Assembly (NCBI GenBank): GCA_014075275.1
Contig: CP046179.1
Span: 1,249,932 to 1,313,931 of the forward strand
Length of the DNA: 64,000 nucleotides
Source: Boseongicola sp.
GTDB taxonomy: Bacteria > Pseudomonadota > Alphaproteobacteria > Rhodobacterales > Rhodobacteraceae
Direction of reading: 5' to 3'
Part shown: piece after piece, positions 10,967 to 19,697 of the stretch
Numbering within the stretch: position 1 is the first letter of the stretch
Layout of the letters: every line of letters begins with the position of its first letter
The notes under the pieces: model-generated
What the model was told of the DNA's origin: nothing
Databases searched by the model: none
The model's input: only the letters and a program-made list of their open reading frames with translations
Position numbers and translations under genes: made by a program

Positions 10967-12100
10967 ATGGCCAAGGATTTTATCCCTTCCACCCACCCTC
11001 TCACCCCACCCCTCACAGAGGAAGTGTGGCTAGACTGGCTCCGTCTTTTGCGATCACGCCGGGTGGGCGTTTCAACCTTCTATCGTTTGATGAACGACCA
11101 GGGCAGTGCCGCCAAAGCACTGGAAATATTGCCGGAAATCGCAACCGAAGCGGGCGTTGAGAACTACAGGACCCACGCCTACGATTCTGCATTGAACGAG
11201 TGGCGCGCCGCCCAGATGGCTGGTGTCATACCGGTGGCCTATGGCTCGCCTGAATATCCCGCTCACTTGCGCGACATCCCCGATCCTCCGCCGATCCTCT
11301 GGACCCTTGGCGACATTTCGCTGCTAAACAATCCAGCCATCGCCCTTGTCGGTGCCCGCAACGCATCGTCCCTCGGCACCCGTATGGCCCGTCGTCTTGC
11401 TAATGACCTTGGCAAAGAAGGTTTTGTAATCGCCTCTGGCCTTGCGCGCGGCATTGATACTGCCGCTCATCTGGCGGCGTTGGAAACCGGGACCATTGCT
11501 GTGATGGCTGGTGGTGTCGATGTGACCTACCCGGCGGAAAACGCTGTTCTTGCACAGGAAATTCAGGAAAAGGGTCTGTTGATCAGCGAAATGCCTGTTA
11601 ACACGCGCCCGCAGGCCCGCCACTTTCCCCGCCGCAATCGCATCATCTCGGGGCTCGCTCAGGCGGTGGTGATTGTCGAAGCCGCGGCCAAGTCCGGTAG
11701 CCTGATCACAGCCAGAAACGCCCTGGACCAAGGCCGCGATGTTTTGGCTGTGCCCGGTCATCCCTTTGACGCTCGCGCCGCAGGGAATAATATGCTGATC
11801 CGCGATGGCGCCACCCTGATCCGCTCGGCCACAGACGTCATCGAAACGTTTTCAAGCACGCCTGACGAAATTCCTGCGCAAGCATCTGAAACTCTGCCAA
11901 AACCATCCCGCACAGCGGCTGAGACCCGCGAACTTCACCGCCAGATACTGGATCGTCTTGGAACCACGCCCGTTCCCGAAGATCAGGTGATCCGCGACCT
12001 CAATGGAACTGCCAATCAGATCGCCCCCGAGATCCTCACTCTGGAGGTCGAGGGACGGATCAAGCGCAACGCCGGTGGTCTTTTGACACGCACGAACTGA
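10967..12100 (+). CDS. dprA: DNA processing protein DprA
   Basis: DprA loads RecA onto incoming single-stranded DNA during natural transformation; in Rhodobacterales it is also needed to receive gene transfer agent DNA. The 377-aa protein has the Rossmann core with IALVGARNASSLGTRMA, IASGLARGIDTAAH, the GGVDVTYPAEN segment and the PRRNRIISGL motif. A C-terminal winged-helix domain (about 310-377) follows. The ATG at 10967 has GGAG about 8 nt upstream; a TTG 36 bp earlier keeps the frame open but is less likely. A CtrA box lies just upstream. Confidence 0.93.
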   Translation: MAKDFIPSTHPLTPPLTEEVWLDWLRLLRSRRVGVSTFYRLMNDQGSAAKALEILPEIATEAGVENYRTHAYDSALNEWRAAQMAGVIPVAYGSPEYPAHLRDIPDPPPILWTLGDISLLNNPAIALVGARNASSLGTRMARRLANDLGKEGFVIASGLARGIDTAAHLAALETGTIAVMAGGVDVTYPAENAVLAQEIQEKGLLISEMPVNTRPQARHFPRRNRIISGLAQAVVIVEAAAKSGSLITARNALDQGRDVLAVPGHPFDARAAGNNMLIRDGATLIRSATDVIETFSSTPDEIPAQASETLPKPSRTAAETRELHRQILDRLGTTPVPEDQVIRDLNGTANQIAPEILTLEVEGRIKRNAGGLLTRTN

Positions 12101-12222
12101 GGCCGCAAAGAAACAGGTCAACACACCTTTTCGCCTCCAAATGCCGAACCGCCGTTGACAACTGCTGAATCCACCCCACATGTTCCGCCGCCAAGGCCCC
12201 CTGTTTCCCTGAAAGGTATTTC

Positions 12223-14766
12223 ATGTCCGTCGTCGTGGTTGAATCCCCTGCTAAAGCCAAGACAATAAACAAGTATCTCGGTTCCGATTACACAGTTCTT
12301 GCCAGCTACGGACACGTCCGTGACCTTCCCCCGAAGGATGGATCGGTCGATACCGAGAACGAGTTTTCGATGAAATGGGAGGTTGCCAGCGATTCGAAAA
12401 AGCACATCAAGGCCATCGCCGATGCCCTGAAAGACGATGGTGAGCTGATACTCGCCACCGACCCCGACCGAGAAGGCGAGGCGATCAGCTGGCATCTGGA
12501 AGAGGCGCTTCGTAACCGCAAAGCGATCAAGAAAGACACCCCAGTCAGCCGGGTTGTTTTCAACGCAATCACAAAATCCGCCGTCACCGAAGCGATGCAA
12601 AACCCACGCCAGGTTGATCAGGATCTGGTCGAGGCTTATCTGGCCCGCCGCGCGTTGGATTACCTTGTCGGCTTCAACCTGTCCCCCGTTCTGTGGCGCA
12701 AGCTGCCGGGCGCGAAATCGGCTGGTCGCGTCCAGTCGGTTTGTCTGCGCCTGATCGTCGAACGCGAGATGGAGATCGAGGTCTTCAACGCACGCGAATA
12801 CTGGACTGTGAAAGCCATCCTCGAGACACCACGCGGCCAAGCGTTCGAAGCGCGCCTGACAGTCTTGGGCGGCTCGAAGCTGGATAAGTTCGACATCCCG
12901 AACGACACAGCTGCCGAACTGGCCGTTAAGGCAATCGAAAGCCGCGATCTGCTAGTCAAATCCGTCGAAGCCAAACCGGCCACGCGAAATCCGTCGCCGC
13001 CGTTCATGACTTCGACGCTGCAACAGGAAGCCAGCCGCAAGTTTGGTTTCGGTGCGCGGCAGACAATGCAAGTGGCTCAGCGGCTCTATGAAGCCGGGCA
13101 CATTACATACATGCGGACCGACGGCATCGACATGGCGCCCGAAGCTGTGATGGCCGCGCGCGATGCGATCAAAGACCGTTACGGCGCGGAATATGTCCCG
13201 GACAGCCCGCGGATGTATAAGAACAAGGCAAAGAACGCGCAGGAAGCGCACGAATGTATCCGCCCAACCGAAATGACGGCGGATGCTGAAAAGCTGAAGC
13301 TGGCCGACCCGGATCAGCGGAAGCTCTATGAGCTGGTCTGGAAACGCACATTGGCCAGCCAGATGGCCGCCGCCCGGATGGAGCGTACAACGGTCGACAT
13401 CGCCAGCGGCGATGGGCAGGTTGAACTGCGCGCAACCGGTCAGGTCGTTCTTTTTGATGGCTTCATTCGCGTTTACGAAGAAGGCCGCGACGATCAGGTT
13501 GTTGATGACGACGACAAGCGCCTGCCTCAGATCATGCAAGGCGAAGCGACGAAAAAGAACTCGATCTCGCCCGAACAACATTTCACCCAGCCACCGCCGC
13601 GTTATACCGAGGCCACGCTGGTCAAACGCATGGAAGAACTTGGGATTGGCCGCCCTTCGACATACGCGTCGATTGTAACGACCATTCAGGATCGCGGCTA
13701 CGTCCGCAAAGAAAAGAACCGCCTGTTCCCCGAAGACAAAGGCCGCTTGGTCATTGCGTTCCTTGAGAATTACTTCCGCCGCTATGTGGGGTATGATTTT
13801 ACCGCCAAGTTGGAAGACGAGCTGGACGACATCACGGCAGGCGAACGCGAATGGCAGGATGTTTTGGCGCGTTTCTGGCGAGACTTCAAAGCCGCGATTG
13901 AAGAAACATCCGAGCTTCGTATCACCGAAGTTCTTGAAAAAATTAACGAAGTTCTGGAGCCCCACCTATTCCCGCCCACCGAAGATGGCGGCGATCCGCG
14001 TCTCTGCCCGAACTGTGGCGCTGGCCGCCTGTCGATGCGCACGGCACGCTCTGGTGGCGCCTTCATTGGCTGCTCAAACTACCCCGAATGCCGCTACACC
14101 CGCGCTTTCGGTCCTCCGGGCACCGAAGCAGAAAGCGCCATTCCTCCCGAGGGCAAGAACCTCGGCCAGGACGAAGGCGATAACATCTGGGTGCACAAGG
14201 GCCGCTTCGGTCCTTATGTGCAGCGCGGCGAAGTGACCGAAGAGAACAAGAAACCCCCGCGTCAGTCCATTCCGAAGGATTGGCCGCCAGAAGACGTCGA
14301 ATTGCAACAGGCGCTTAAGCTCTTGTCCCTGCCCCGCAAAATCGGCCCGCACCCCGACGATGGCGTGCCGATCTGGGCCAATATCGGCCGCTATGGCCCC
14401 TATCTGAAGTATGCTGAAAGCACATCGGATCGAGGCGGCGTAAACGCCAACCTGGAAGGCATCGAGGAAGTCTGGACCGTTGGCATGAACCGCGCGGTCG
14501 AGCTGATCGCCGCAAAAGTCGCATCACGCGGCGGGCGCGGTGCTGCAGCCAAACCCCTGCGCGAATTGGGGGATCATCCCGACAGTGGTGGTCTTGTCGC
14601 CATCATGGACGGCAAATACGGGCCTTATGTGAAATGGGAAAAAGTCAACGCGACGTTGCCCAAGGAAACAGACCCCGAAGCCGTAACCATGGAAATGGCG
14701 GTTGAGTTGATCACAGCGAAGGCTGGAACCAAGAAAAAAGGCGGGCGGCGCAAGAAAGCGAGCTGA
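12223..14766 (+). CDS. topA: DNA topoisomerase I
   Basis: Type IA topoisomerase that relaxes negative supercoils by a single-strand break. The 847-aa protein begins with the TOPRIM domain (VVVESPAKAKTINKYLG, and DPDREGEAISWH near residue 85). The active-site Tyr is Y296 in ITYMRTDG. A four-Cys zinc ribbon (CPNCG...GCSNYPEC) lies near residue 590. Three topoisomerase C-terminal repeats follow, each ending in a GRFGPYV, GRYGPYL or GKYGPYV motif. The protein ends in a lysine/arginine-rich tail. It follows dprA by 122 bp, a common pairing. Confidence 0.97.
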   Translation: MSVVVVESPAKAKTINKYLGSDYTVLASYGHVRDLPPKDGSVDTENEFSMKWEVASDSKKHIKAIADALKDDGELILATDPDREGEAISWHLEEALRNRKAIKKDTPVSRVVFNAITKSAVTEAMQNPRQVDQDLVEAYLARRALDYLVGFNLSPVLWRKLPGAKSAGRVQSVCLRLIVEREMEIEVFNAREYWTVKAILETPRGQAFEARLTVLGGSKLDKFDIPNDTAAELAVKAIESRDLLVKSVEAKPATRNPSPPFMTSTLQQEASRKFGFGARQTMQVAQRLYEAGHITYMRTDGIDMAPEAVMAARDAIKDRYGAEYVPDSPRMYKNKAKNAQEAHECIRPTEMTADAEKLKLADPDQRKLYELVWKRTLASQMAAARMERTTVDIASGDGQVELRATGQVVLFDGFIRVYEEGRDDQVVDDDDKRLPQIMQGEATKKNSISPEQHFTQPPPRYTEATLVKRMEELGIGRPSTYASIVTTIQDRGYVRKEKNRLFPEDKGRLVIAFLENYFRRYVGYDFTAKLEDELDDITAGEREWQDVLARFWRDFKAAIEETSELRITEVLEKINEVLEPHLFPPTEDGGDPRLCPNCGAGRLSMRTARSGGAFIGCSNYPECRYTRAFGPPGTEAESAIPPEGKNLGQDEGDNIWVHKGRFGPYVQRGEVTEENKKPPRQSIPKDWPPEDVELQQALKLLSLPRKIGPHPDDGVPIWANIGRYGPYLKYAESTSDRGGVNANLEGIEEVWTVGMNRAVELIAAKVASRGGRGAAAKPLRELGDHPDSGGLVAIMDGKYGPYVKWEKVNATLPKETDPEAVTMEMAVELITAKAGTKKKGGRRKKAS

Positions 14767-14791
14767 TGCTGTCTTTTTAAGAAAATGATCT

Positions 14792-14818
14792 TGTCGGAAG
14801 CCTAACTGGCTTCCGACA
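14792..14818. terminator. Bidirectional hairpin between convergent topA and the CrtA-like gene
   Basis: An 11-bp perfect stem (TGTCGGAAGCC with GGCTTCCGACA) and a 5-nt loop. The hairpin contains the stop codon of the minus-strand gene. A T-rich run follows on the minus strand only. Confidence 0.55.
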
Positions 14819-15533
14819 GTGCGGCCTCTCTTGGATCGATACCATCCCATGACCCGCAACTATCCAGCAACCGCAGTCGGGTGAACGAACTGTAATCGAA
14901 CAAAGATTCTTTCTTGTGTTGCTGGATATATTCCGCGTGAACGCCACTTCGATAGGCCGAGGTTGCCATGGTTGCGTCAGATCTCCACACCGAAAAAGTC
15001 ATGCCCTGACGAGCCTCGGTCGCAGTGAACAGGCTTCGCGCAATATTTGCGTCCAGTGTTCCAAAGTAATCGATCACATGGTCGACTTTTTCCTGAAAGT
15101 TTCGAATACGAGCGAACTGGCTTTCATCAATTTTGTCATAACCGGCAGATGTCACGACAGCCAATACCCCACCGGGATCTGCTTCCAACGGTTTCGGCTC
15201 CGGGTGCGGCTCATCCTTGGTTGACCAATCCACCTTGCCCCGATGGCTGATGACGGCTGCCAGGGCGTGCCAATGCTCGGCGGTATCCGAAAGAAAAGGC
15301 AGGTTCCGCTCTGGTTCCGCGAGCACTTGCTCGGCATCCGATCGGTTTTCATAAAAGCCGACAAAACCCCATTCATTTGCAATGCCGGTCCGTGCGGGGC
15401 CCTTGCCCAAGGGTGCATGTGGCCCATAGCGCCACGCCTTCGCAGCAGTCGGTCCCGGCAAAGCACCGTCGTCTGCATAGCTTCGTGCGTTGGAATAATT
15501 CACGCGGTGGATGGTCAGCCAGGAGTATCCCAT
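14802..15533 (-). CDS. Spheroidene monooxygenase (CrtA)-like protein
   Basis: A 243-aa soluble protein. The C-terminal part, with TFSVWRSDATMATSAYRSGV and a following segment rich in aromatic and basic residues, resembles the CrtA family, which oxidises acyclic carotenoids. The rest of the protein is a less certain match and no other carotenoid gene is nearby, so a carotenoid role is not implied; many CrtA-like proteins in this group are uncharacterised. An AGGGG ribosome binding site precedes the ATG. It diverges from the CoA-transferase genes across 143 bp. Confidence 0.5.
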   Translation of the reverse strand: MGYSWLTIHRVNYSNARSYADDGALPGPTAAKAWRYGPHAPLGKGPARTGIANEWGFVGFYENRSDAEQVLAEPERNLPFLSDTAEHWHALAAVISHRGKVDWSTKDEPHPEPKPLEADPGGVLAVVTSAGYDKIDESQFARIRNFQEKVDHVIDYFGTLDANIARSLFTATEARQGMTFSVWRSDATMATSAYRSGVHAEYIQQHKKESLFDYSSFTRLRLLDSCGSWDGIDPREAALSEAS

Positions 15534-15676
15534 GGTGAAGCCCCTTCAGGTTTTGTTCACAATATCCCGACATCAGGAAATAGAAAGCATATCTGGCGTT
15601 GCCGCGCTGCGGCGATTGACTCTGGCCAAGGTCAACGGCACCAGTTCGCCCAAAGATATCATGGGAGAAACGACGC

Positions 15677-16381
15677 ATGAAAAAGGTTTACGGAAGTGCA
15701 GCAGAAGCCCTGGATGGCTTGCTGCACGACAGCATGTTTATTGCGGCGGGCGGATTTGGCCTGTGCGGCATTCCAGAACTGCTGATTGACGCTATTGTCG
15801 ACAGCGGCAAGCAAGACCTGACCATTGCGTCCAACAACTGTGGCGTCGACGGATTTGGGTTGGGCAAACTTCTGGATACCAAGCAGATCAAGAAGATGCT
15901 GTCGTCCTATGTGGGTGAAAACGCCGAATTTATGCGCCAGTATCTGTCGGGTGAGTTGGAGTTGGAATTCAATCCTCAGGGCACATTGGCCGAGCGCATG
16001 CGGTCGGGTGGCTGCGGGATTCCGGGGCTCTACACCAAAACCGGCGTCGGCACAGTCATTGCCGAAGGCAAAGAGCACAAGGATTTCAACGGTGAGACCT
16101 ACATTCTGGAAGAAGGCATTTTTGCCGATCTATCGATTGTGAAAGCCTGGAAAGCCGACACCACCGGCAACGCAATATTCCGCAAGACCGCCCGCAACTT
16201 TAATCCGCCCGCGGCAATGTGCGGCAAAATTTGCGTGATGGAAGTGGAAGAGATCGTTGAACCGGGCGAACTGGACCCGGATCACATTCACTTGCCCGGC
16301 ATCTATGTGAACCGCATCATCAAGGGCGATCACGAAAAACGAATTGAACAGCGCACTGTTCGCCAGCGGGAGGAAGCATAA
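15677..16381 (+). CDS. 3-oxoacid CoA-transferase subunit A
   Basis: The alpha subunit (234 aa) of a succinyl-CoA:3-ketoacid CoA-transferase, which activates acetoacetate for breakdown or links it to polyhydroxybutyrate turnover. It opens with KVYGSAAEALDGLLHDSM and has the glycine-rich IAAGGFGLCGIPELLI, typical of subunit A. Its stop TAA overlaps the ATG of subunit B by 1 nt, so the two are translationally coupled. The exact acyl specificity (acetoacetate or 3-oxoadipate) cannot be read; the length and motifs favour the ScoA/AtoD group. Confidence 0.9.
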   Translation: MKKVYGSAAEALDGLLHDSMFIAAGGFGLCGIPELLIDAIVDSGKQDLTIASNNCGVDGFGLGKLLDTKQIKKMLSSYVGENAEFMRQYLSGELELEFNPQGTLAERMRSGGCGIPGLYTKTGVGTVIAEGKEHKDFNGETYILEEGIFADLSIVKAWKADTTGNAIFRKTARNFNPPAAMCGKICVMEVEEIVEPGELDPDHIHLPGIYVNRIIKGDHEKRIEQRTVRQREEA

Positions 16382-17004
16382 TGCCTTGGGATCGCAATGA
16401 AATGGCCGCCCGTGCCGCGCAAGAACTTGAAGACGGAATGTATGTAAATCTTGGCATCGGCATTCCGACGCTCGTGGCGAACTATGTTGGCGACAAGGAT
16501 ATCACGCTTCAATCTGAAAACGGTATGCTGGGCATGGGCCCTTTCCCGTTCGAGGGCGAAGAAGACCCGGATCTGATCAATGCTGGCAAGCAAACCATCA
16601 CCGAACTTCGGCGCGCGGCCTATTTTGACAGCGCTCAAAGTTTTGGAATGATCCGGGGTGGCAAGATCGCAGCGGCCATCCTTGGGGCAATGGAGGTGGA
16701 TGAGAAAGGTGATCTTGCCAACTGGATGATCCCTGGAAAGCTGGTCAAAGGCATGGGTGGTGCGATGGACCTAGTTGCCGGGGTCGGCCGCGTGATCGTC
16801 GTCATGGATCACACCAACAAACATGGCGATTCCAAAGTGTTGAAGGAATGCACTCTGCCGTTGACCGGCAAAGCCGTGGTTGATCTGATCATCACGAACC
16901 TTGGCGTTTTAGAGGTTGGTCACAAAGGTCTGCACATCCTCGAATGCGCGCCCGACGTCAGCCATGACGACATCCGGGCCGCCACTGAGGGCACGATTGT
17001 CTGA
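16381..17004 (+). CDS. 3-oxoacid CoA-transferase subunit B
   Basis: The beta subunit (207 aa), which carries the catalytic Glu that forms the enzyme-CoA thioester. The conserved segment ITLQSENGMLGMGPFPFEGE contains the SENG motif with that Glu. N-terminal YVNLGIGIPTLVANYV is also a family hallmark. Coupled to subunit A by a TAATG overlap. Its last 8 bp overlap the likely start of the small GNAT gene. Confidence 0.92.
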   Translation: MPWDRNEMAARAAQELEDGMYVNLGIGIPTLVANYVGDKDITLQSENGMLGMGPFPFEGEEDPDLINAGKQTITELRRAAYFDSAQSFGMIRGGKIAAAILGAMEVDEKGDLANWMIPGKLVKGMGGAMDLVAGVGRVIVVMDHTNKHGDSKVLKECTLPLTGKAVVDLIITNLGVLEVGHKGLHILECAPDVSHDDIRAATEGTIV

Positions 17005-17284
17005 CATTGTCGAAAAACACTTCGACGGAAACCGGGGCCGTTTCGTTTTGACGCGAGACGGCCATTTGGCCGAACTAGCCATCTCTATCGCCTCGCCCAG
17101 CCTCGTGATTGCGGATCATACCGATGTACCCGATGCCCTGCGCCGGACCGGAGCCGGACGTATATTGGCCGAGGCATTAGTATCCGATGCCAGGGCTGCG
17201 GGTTACAAAATTGTCCCGCTTTGCCCGTTCATAAATGCCGAACGGCGCAAGCATCCGGACTGGGCCGATGTGTTCAGCGTTTGA
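16997..17284 (+). CDS. Small GNAT-like acetyltransferase (YjdJ type), 95 aa
   Basis: A minimal GNAT protein of the YjdJ/Acetyltransf_CG type: a short beta-sheet (GRFVLTRDGHLAELA), then RRTGAGRILAEALVSDARAAG for acetyl-CoA binding, and the hallmark C-terminus VPLCPFINAERRKHPDW. The frame is open further upstream inside the CoA-transferase gene. The start is set at the TTG at 16997, which has GAGG 6 nt before it and gives the usual family length. The substrate is unknown. Confidence 0.8.
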   Translation: MSDIVEKHFDGNRGRFVLTRDGHLAELAISIASPSLVIADHTDVPDALRRTGAGRILAEALVSDARAAGYKIVPLCPFINAERRKHPDWADVFSV

Positions 17285-17383
17285 CCCCATTGCACAACGC
17301 CTGCACAGAATCGCCCCAAAGACTGTTTATTATTTCGAAACAACATCATAATCTCGCCTAAATCTGTCGATAACCGACAGCCA

Positions 17384-18406
17384 ATGACCATAAGCACAAA
17401 CCCTGTTCCATCATCTGTTTCCGGCGGCGCGGCGCTTTCGCGGCGTTGGCGTGATATTGGGCTATTGGTCGGGCTGATCGTTCTGGTGGTTGCCGGTCTG
17501 GTGGCACTTGCGTTGGCGACAGGGTGGGAAGAGACGCTGGCTGGCCTGAAAAATCTAAATGTCGCGCAAATTTCTATTTTGTTGGTACTTAGCCTTGTGA
17601 ACTATGGTTTTCGCGGTCTCCGCTGGCATCTATTTGCGGGAAGGCTGGGGCTGCCTACTAAACTTGTCGCAAACGTGCGCCAATTCATTGGCGGATTTGC
17701 AATGTCCGTAACCCCCGGTCGGGTTGGCGAATTGGTGCGCATGCGCTGGATACGGCGCGAAACCGGCTGGCCCTTCGACAAGACGGCGCCGTTGGTTCTT
17801 GTTGATCGCTCGGCCGATCTTGCGGCGATGGCCATTTTGCTGGCACTGGCGCTTGCTTTTTCAACAACAGGTATCGCCGGTGGTGCGCCGGTTGTCATGC
17901 TTGCGCTTATTGCCGCGTATATCGCAACGCGCCCCGAGTTGATGCGAACAGCGGCCAACCTGGGTCATAGCCTTACGGGCAAACGCCTGCCGAAACTTTT
18001 CGCACGCATTCGCCGTGCCGCAATGTCACTGAAGGCATTTCAGGGTCCAACAACCCTAATGGCAGCGGGCGCTTTGGGCGTCATAGGCTGGATGGCCGAA
18101 GGTTGGGCGTTTCATCTGCTTTTGGTGTGGATGGGTGCCCAGATCGATCTTTGGATGGCTCTGGCCATCTTCATCTTTGCCACTATGGCAGGTGGGTTAA
18201 CCGGTGCTCCGGGTGGCCTTGGAGGTGCAGAGGCTGCAATGGTTGGCCTGCTTGCTCTGCAGGGCGTGCCATTGGAAATCGCTGTGCCCGCAACACTAAT
18301 TATCCGTCTAACAACTCTTTGGTTCGCCATCGGCCTTGGCCTGTTGGTGTTCCCCTGGGCCGAACGTCAGTCACAAAAGGCATCTCATGGGCTGGAAAAC
18401 AACTGA
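17384..18406 (+). CDS. Flippase-like integral membrane protein (LPG synthase TM / UPF0104 type)
   Basis: A 340-aa protein with about eight hydrophobic segments and the family pattern of the lysylphosphatidylglycerol synthase transmembrane region, including GFAMSVTPGRVGELVRM and a final GGLTGAPGGLGGAEAAMVG. Such proteins are proposed lipid or polyprenyl-phosphate-sugar flippases. Its end overlaps the DprE1 start by 20 bp, so it is co-translated with DprE1 and DprE2. A role in moving polyprenyl-phospho-arabinose across the membrane is an inference from this position. Confidence 0.8.
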   Translation: MTISTNPVPSSVSGGAALSRRWRDIGLLVGLIVLVVAGLVALALATGWEETLAGLKNLNVAQISILLVLSLVNYGFRGLRWHLFAGRLGLPTKLVANVRQFIGGFAMSVTPGRVGELVRMRWIRRETGWPFDKTAPLVLVDRSADLAAMAILLALALAFSTTGIAGGAPVVMLALIAAYIATRPELMRTAANLGHSLTGKRLPKLFARIRRAAMSLKAFQGPTTLMAAGALGVIGWMAEGWAFHLLLVWMGAQIDLWMALAIFIFATMAGGLTGAPGGLGGAEAAMVGLLALQGVPLEIAVPATLIIRLTTLWFAIGLGLLVFPWAERQSQKASHGLENN

Positions 18407-19697
18407 ATACACCGGCTGGGGCCGGGTCCACAGTGCAACGGGCGAATTGGCCCGGCCTGAACGGGCTTCTGCCTTGGCCGCGTTGACCAAGGAAACGCCC
18501 GCACCAGCTATTGGCATGCGACGCAGTTACGGGGACGCATGCCTTAACGACGGCGGTCAGGCGATTGATATGACCCGACTGGACCGAGTGCTCGCATTTG
18601 ATGCCGACGCAGGCGAGCTTCACGTCGAAGCCGGTGCCCAGATCGGCGATTTGCTGAAGGTTTTCGCACCGCGCGGTTGGTTGCCCCCGGTCATGCCCGG
18701 CACCGGGTTTGCCACCATCGGTGGTGCCATCGCCATGGATGTACATGGCAAGAACCACCACGGCGCAGGTTCGTTTGGCAACCACGTAACCGAGATCACG
18801 CTTGTAACACCAAAGGGCCTTAAGACCCTGACGGAAAAAAAGAACGCCAATCTGTTCAAGGCAACAATTGGCGGCTTGGGCCAGACAGGGCCGATTTTGT
18901 CCGCCAAGGTTCAGATGCTGAAGGCAAAAGGTGACGTAATGGTCGTCACTGAACGCCGGGTCGATGGTTGGGACGAATTTCTGTCACTGCTTGATGCATC
19001 CGACGCGACTTATTCTGTGGGGTGGATTGATGCGACCGCCAAGGGCGAAGCGCTGGGGCGCGGTATTCTGGAAGAGGCGGAAACCGGCGGCGGGCTGGTT
19101 CCGGCTGCGAAGCGAGGCAAGAAAATACCCTTTAACGCGCCAGGGTTCGCTCTATCGCCAACTGTGGTACGCAAATTCAACGCTGCTTACTGGCGTCGCG
19201 TGCCGGATGCAGGCCGCACAGTCGTTAAACCGATTGATGACTTCTTCTTCCCGCTGGACAAGATTTATGACTGGAACCGCCTATACGGCAAAACAGGGTT
19301 TCATCAGTTCCAATGCGTTGTGCCGATCGAGGCTGCGGACGCTTTGCGCGCCATAGTCGAGCGCATCGCGGGCTCAGGTCTTGCCTCGCCGCTTGCGGTG
19401 CTGAAGCGCATGGGGCCAGGACGAGCGGGTTTCATGTCGTTCCCGATGGAGGGTTATACGCTGGCCGTTGATTTCCCAAATCGGAATGGCGCTGAAGACC
19501 TTATTCGACGACTTGAAGCGGCAACAGTTGATGCCAGTGGCCGAATTTATCTGGCCAAAGATGCCTTGGGCGGTCCGGATACTATCCGGGATATGTACCC
19601 AGAACATGCAGACTGGTTAAAGGCCGTAAAAAGCGCCGACCCAGAAGGCCATTTCACAACTGATCTTGTCCGCCGCTTGAAATTGAGGACCGAATAA
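18387..19697 (+). CDS. dprE1: DprE1-like FAD-dependent decaprenylphosphoryl-ribose oxidase
   Basis: Oxidises the 2'-OH of polyprenyl-phospho-ribose, the first half of its epimerisation to the arabinose donor. The 436-aa protein has a PCMH-type FAD domain; the stretch DVHGKNHHGAGSFGNHV is nearly identical to the mycobacterial DprE1 FAD-contact region. The C-terminal part ends like DprE1 with DMYPEHADWLKAVKSADPEG. The Cys attacked by benzothiazinone drugs in Mycobacterium (C387, in ICVDFP) is Ala360 here (LAVDFP). The ATG at 18387 is chosen from the AAAGG before it and the family N-terminus. It shares a TAATG junction with dprE2. Confidence 0.9.
   Translation: MGWKTTEYTGWGRVHSATGELARPERASALAALTKETPAPAIGMRRSYGDACLNDGGQAIDMTRLDRVLAFDADAGELHVEAGAQIGDLLKVFAPRGWLPPVMPGTGFATIGGAIAMDVHGKNHHGAGSFGNHVTEITLVTPKGLKTLTEKKNANLFKATIGGLGQTGPILSAKVQMLKAKGDVMVVTERRVDGWDEFLSLLDASDATYSVGWIDATAKGEALGRGILEEAETGGGLVPAAKRGKKIPFNAPGFALSPTVVRKFNAAYWRRVPDAGRTVVKPIDDFFFPLDKIYDWNRLYGKTGFHQFQCVVPIEAADALRAIVERIAGSGLASPLAVLKRMGPGRAGFMSFPMEGYTLAVDFPNRNGAEDLIRRLEAATVDASGRIYLAKDALGGPDTIRDMYPEHADWLKAVKSADPEGHFTTDLVRRLKLRTE

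Noticed and set aside
12952-13965. 337-aa open frame antisense to topA
   Set aside because: Mirror frame of a conserved topoisomerase gene; no motif and no ribosome binding site of note.
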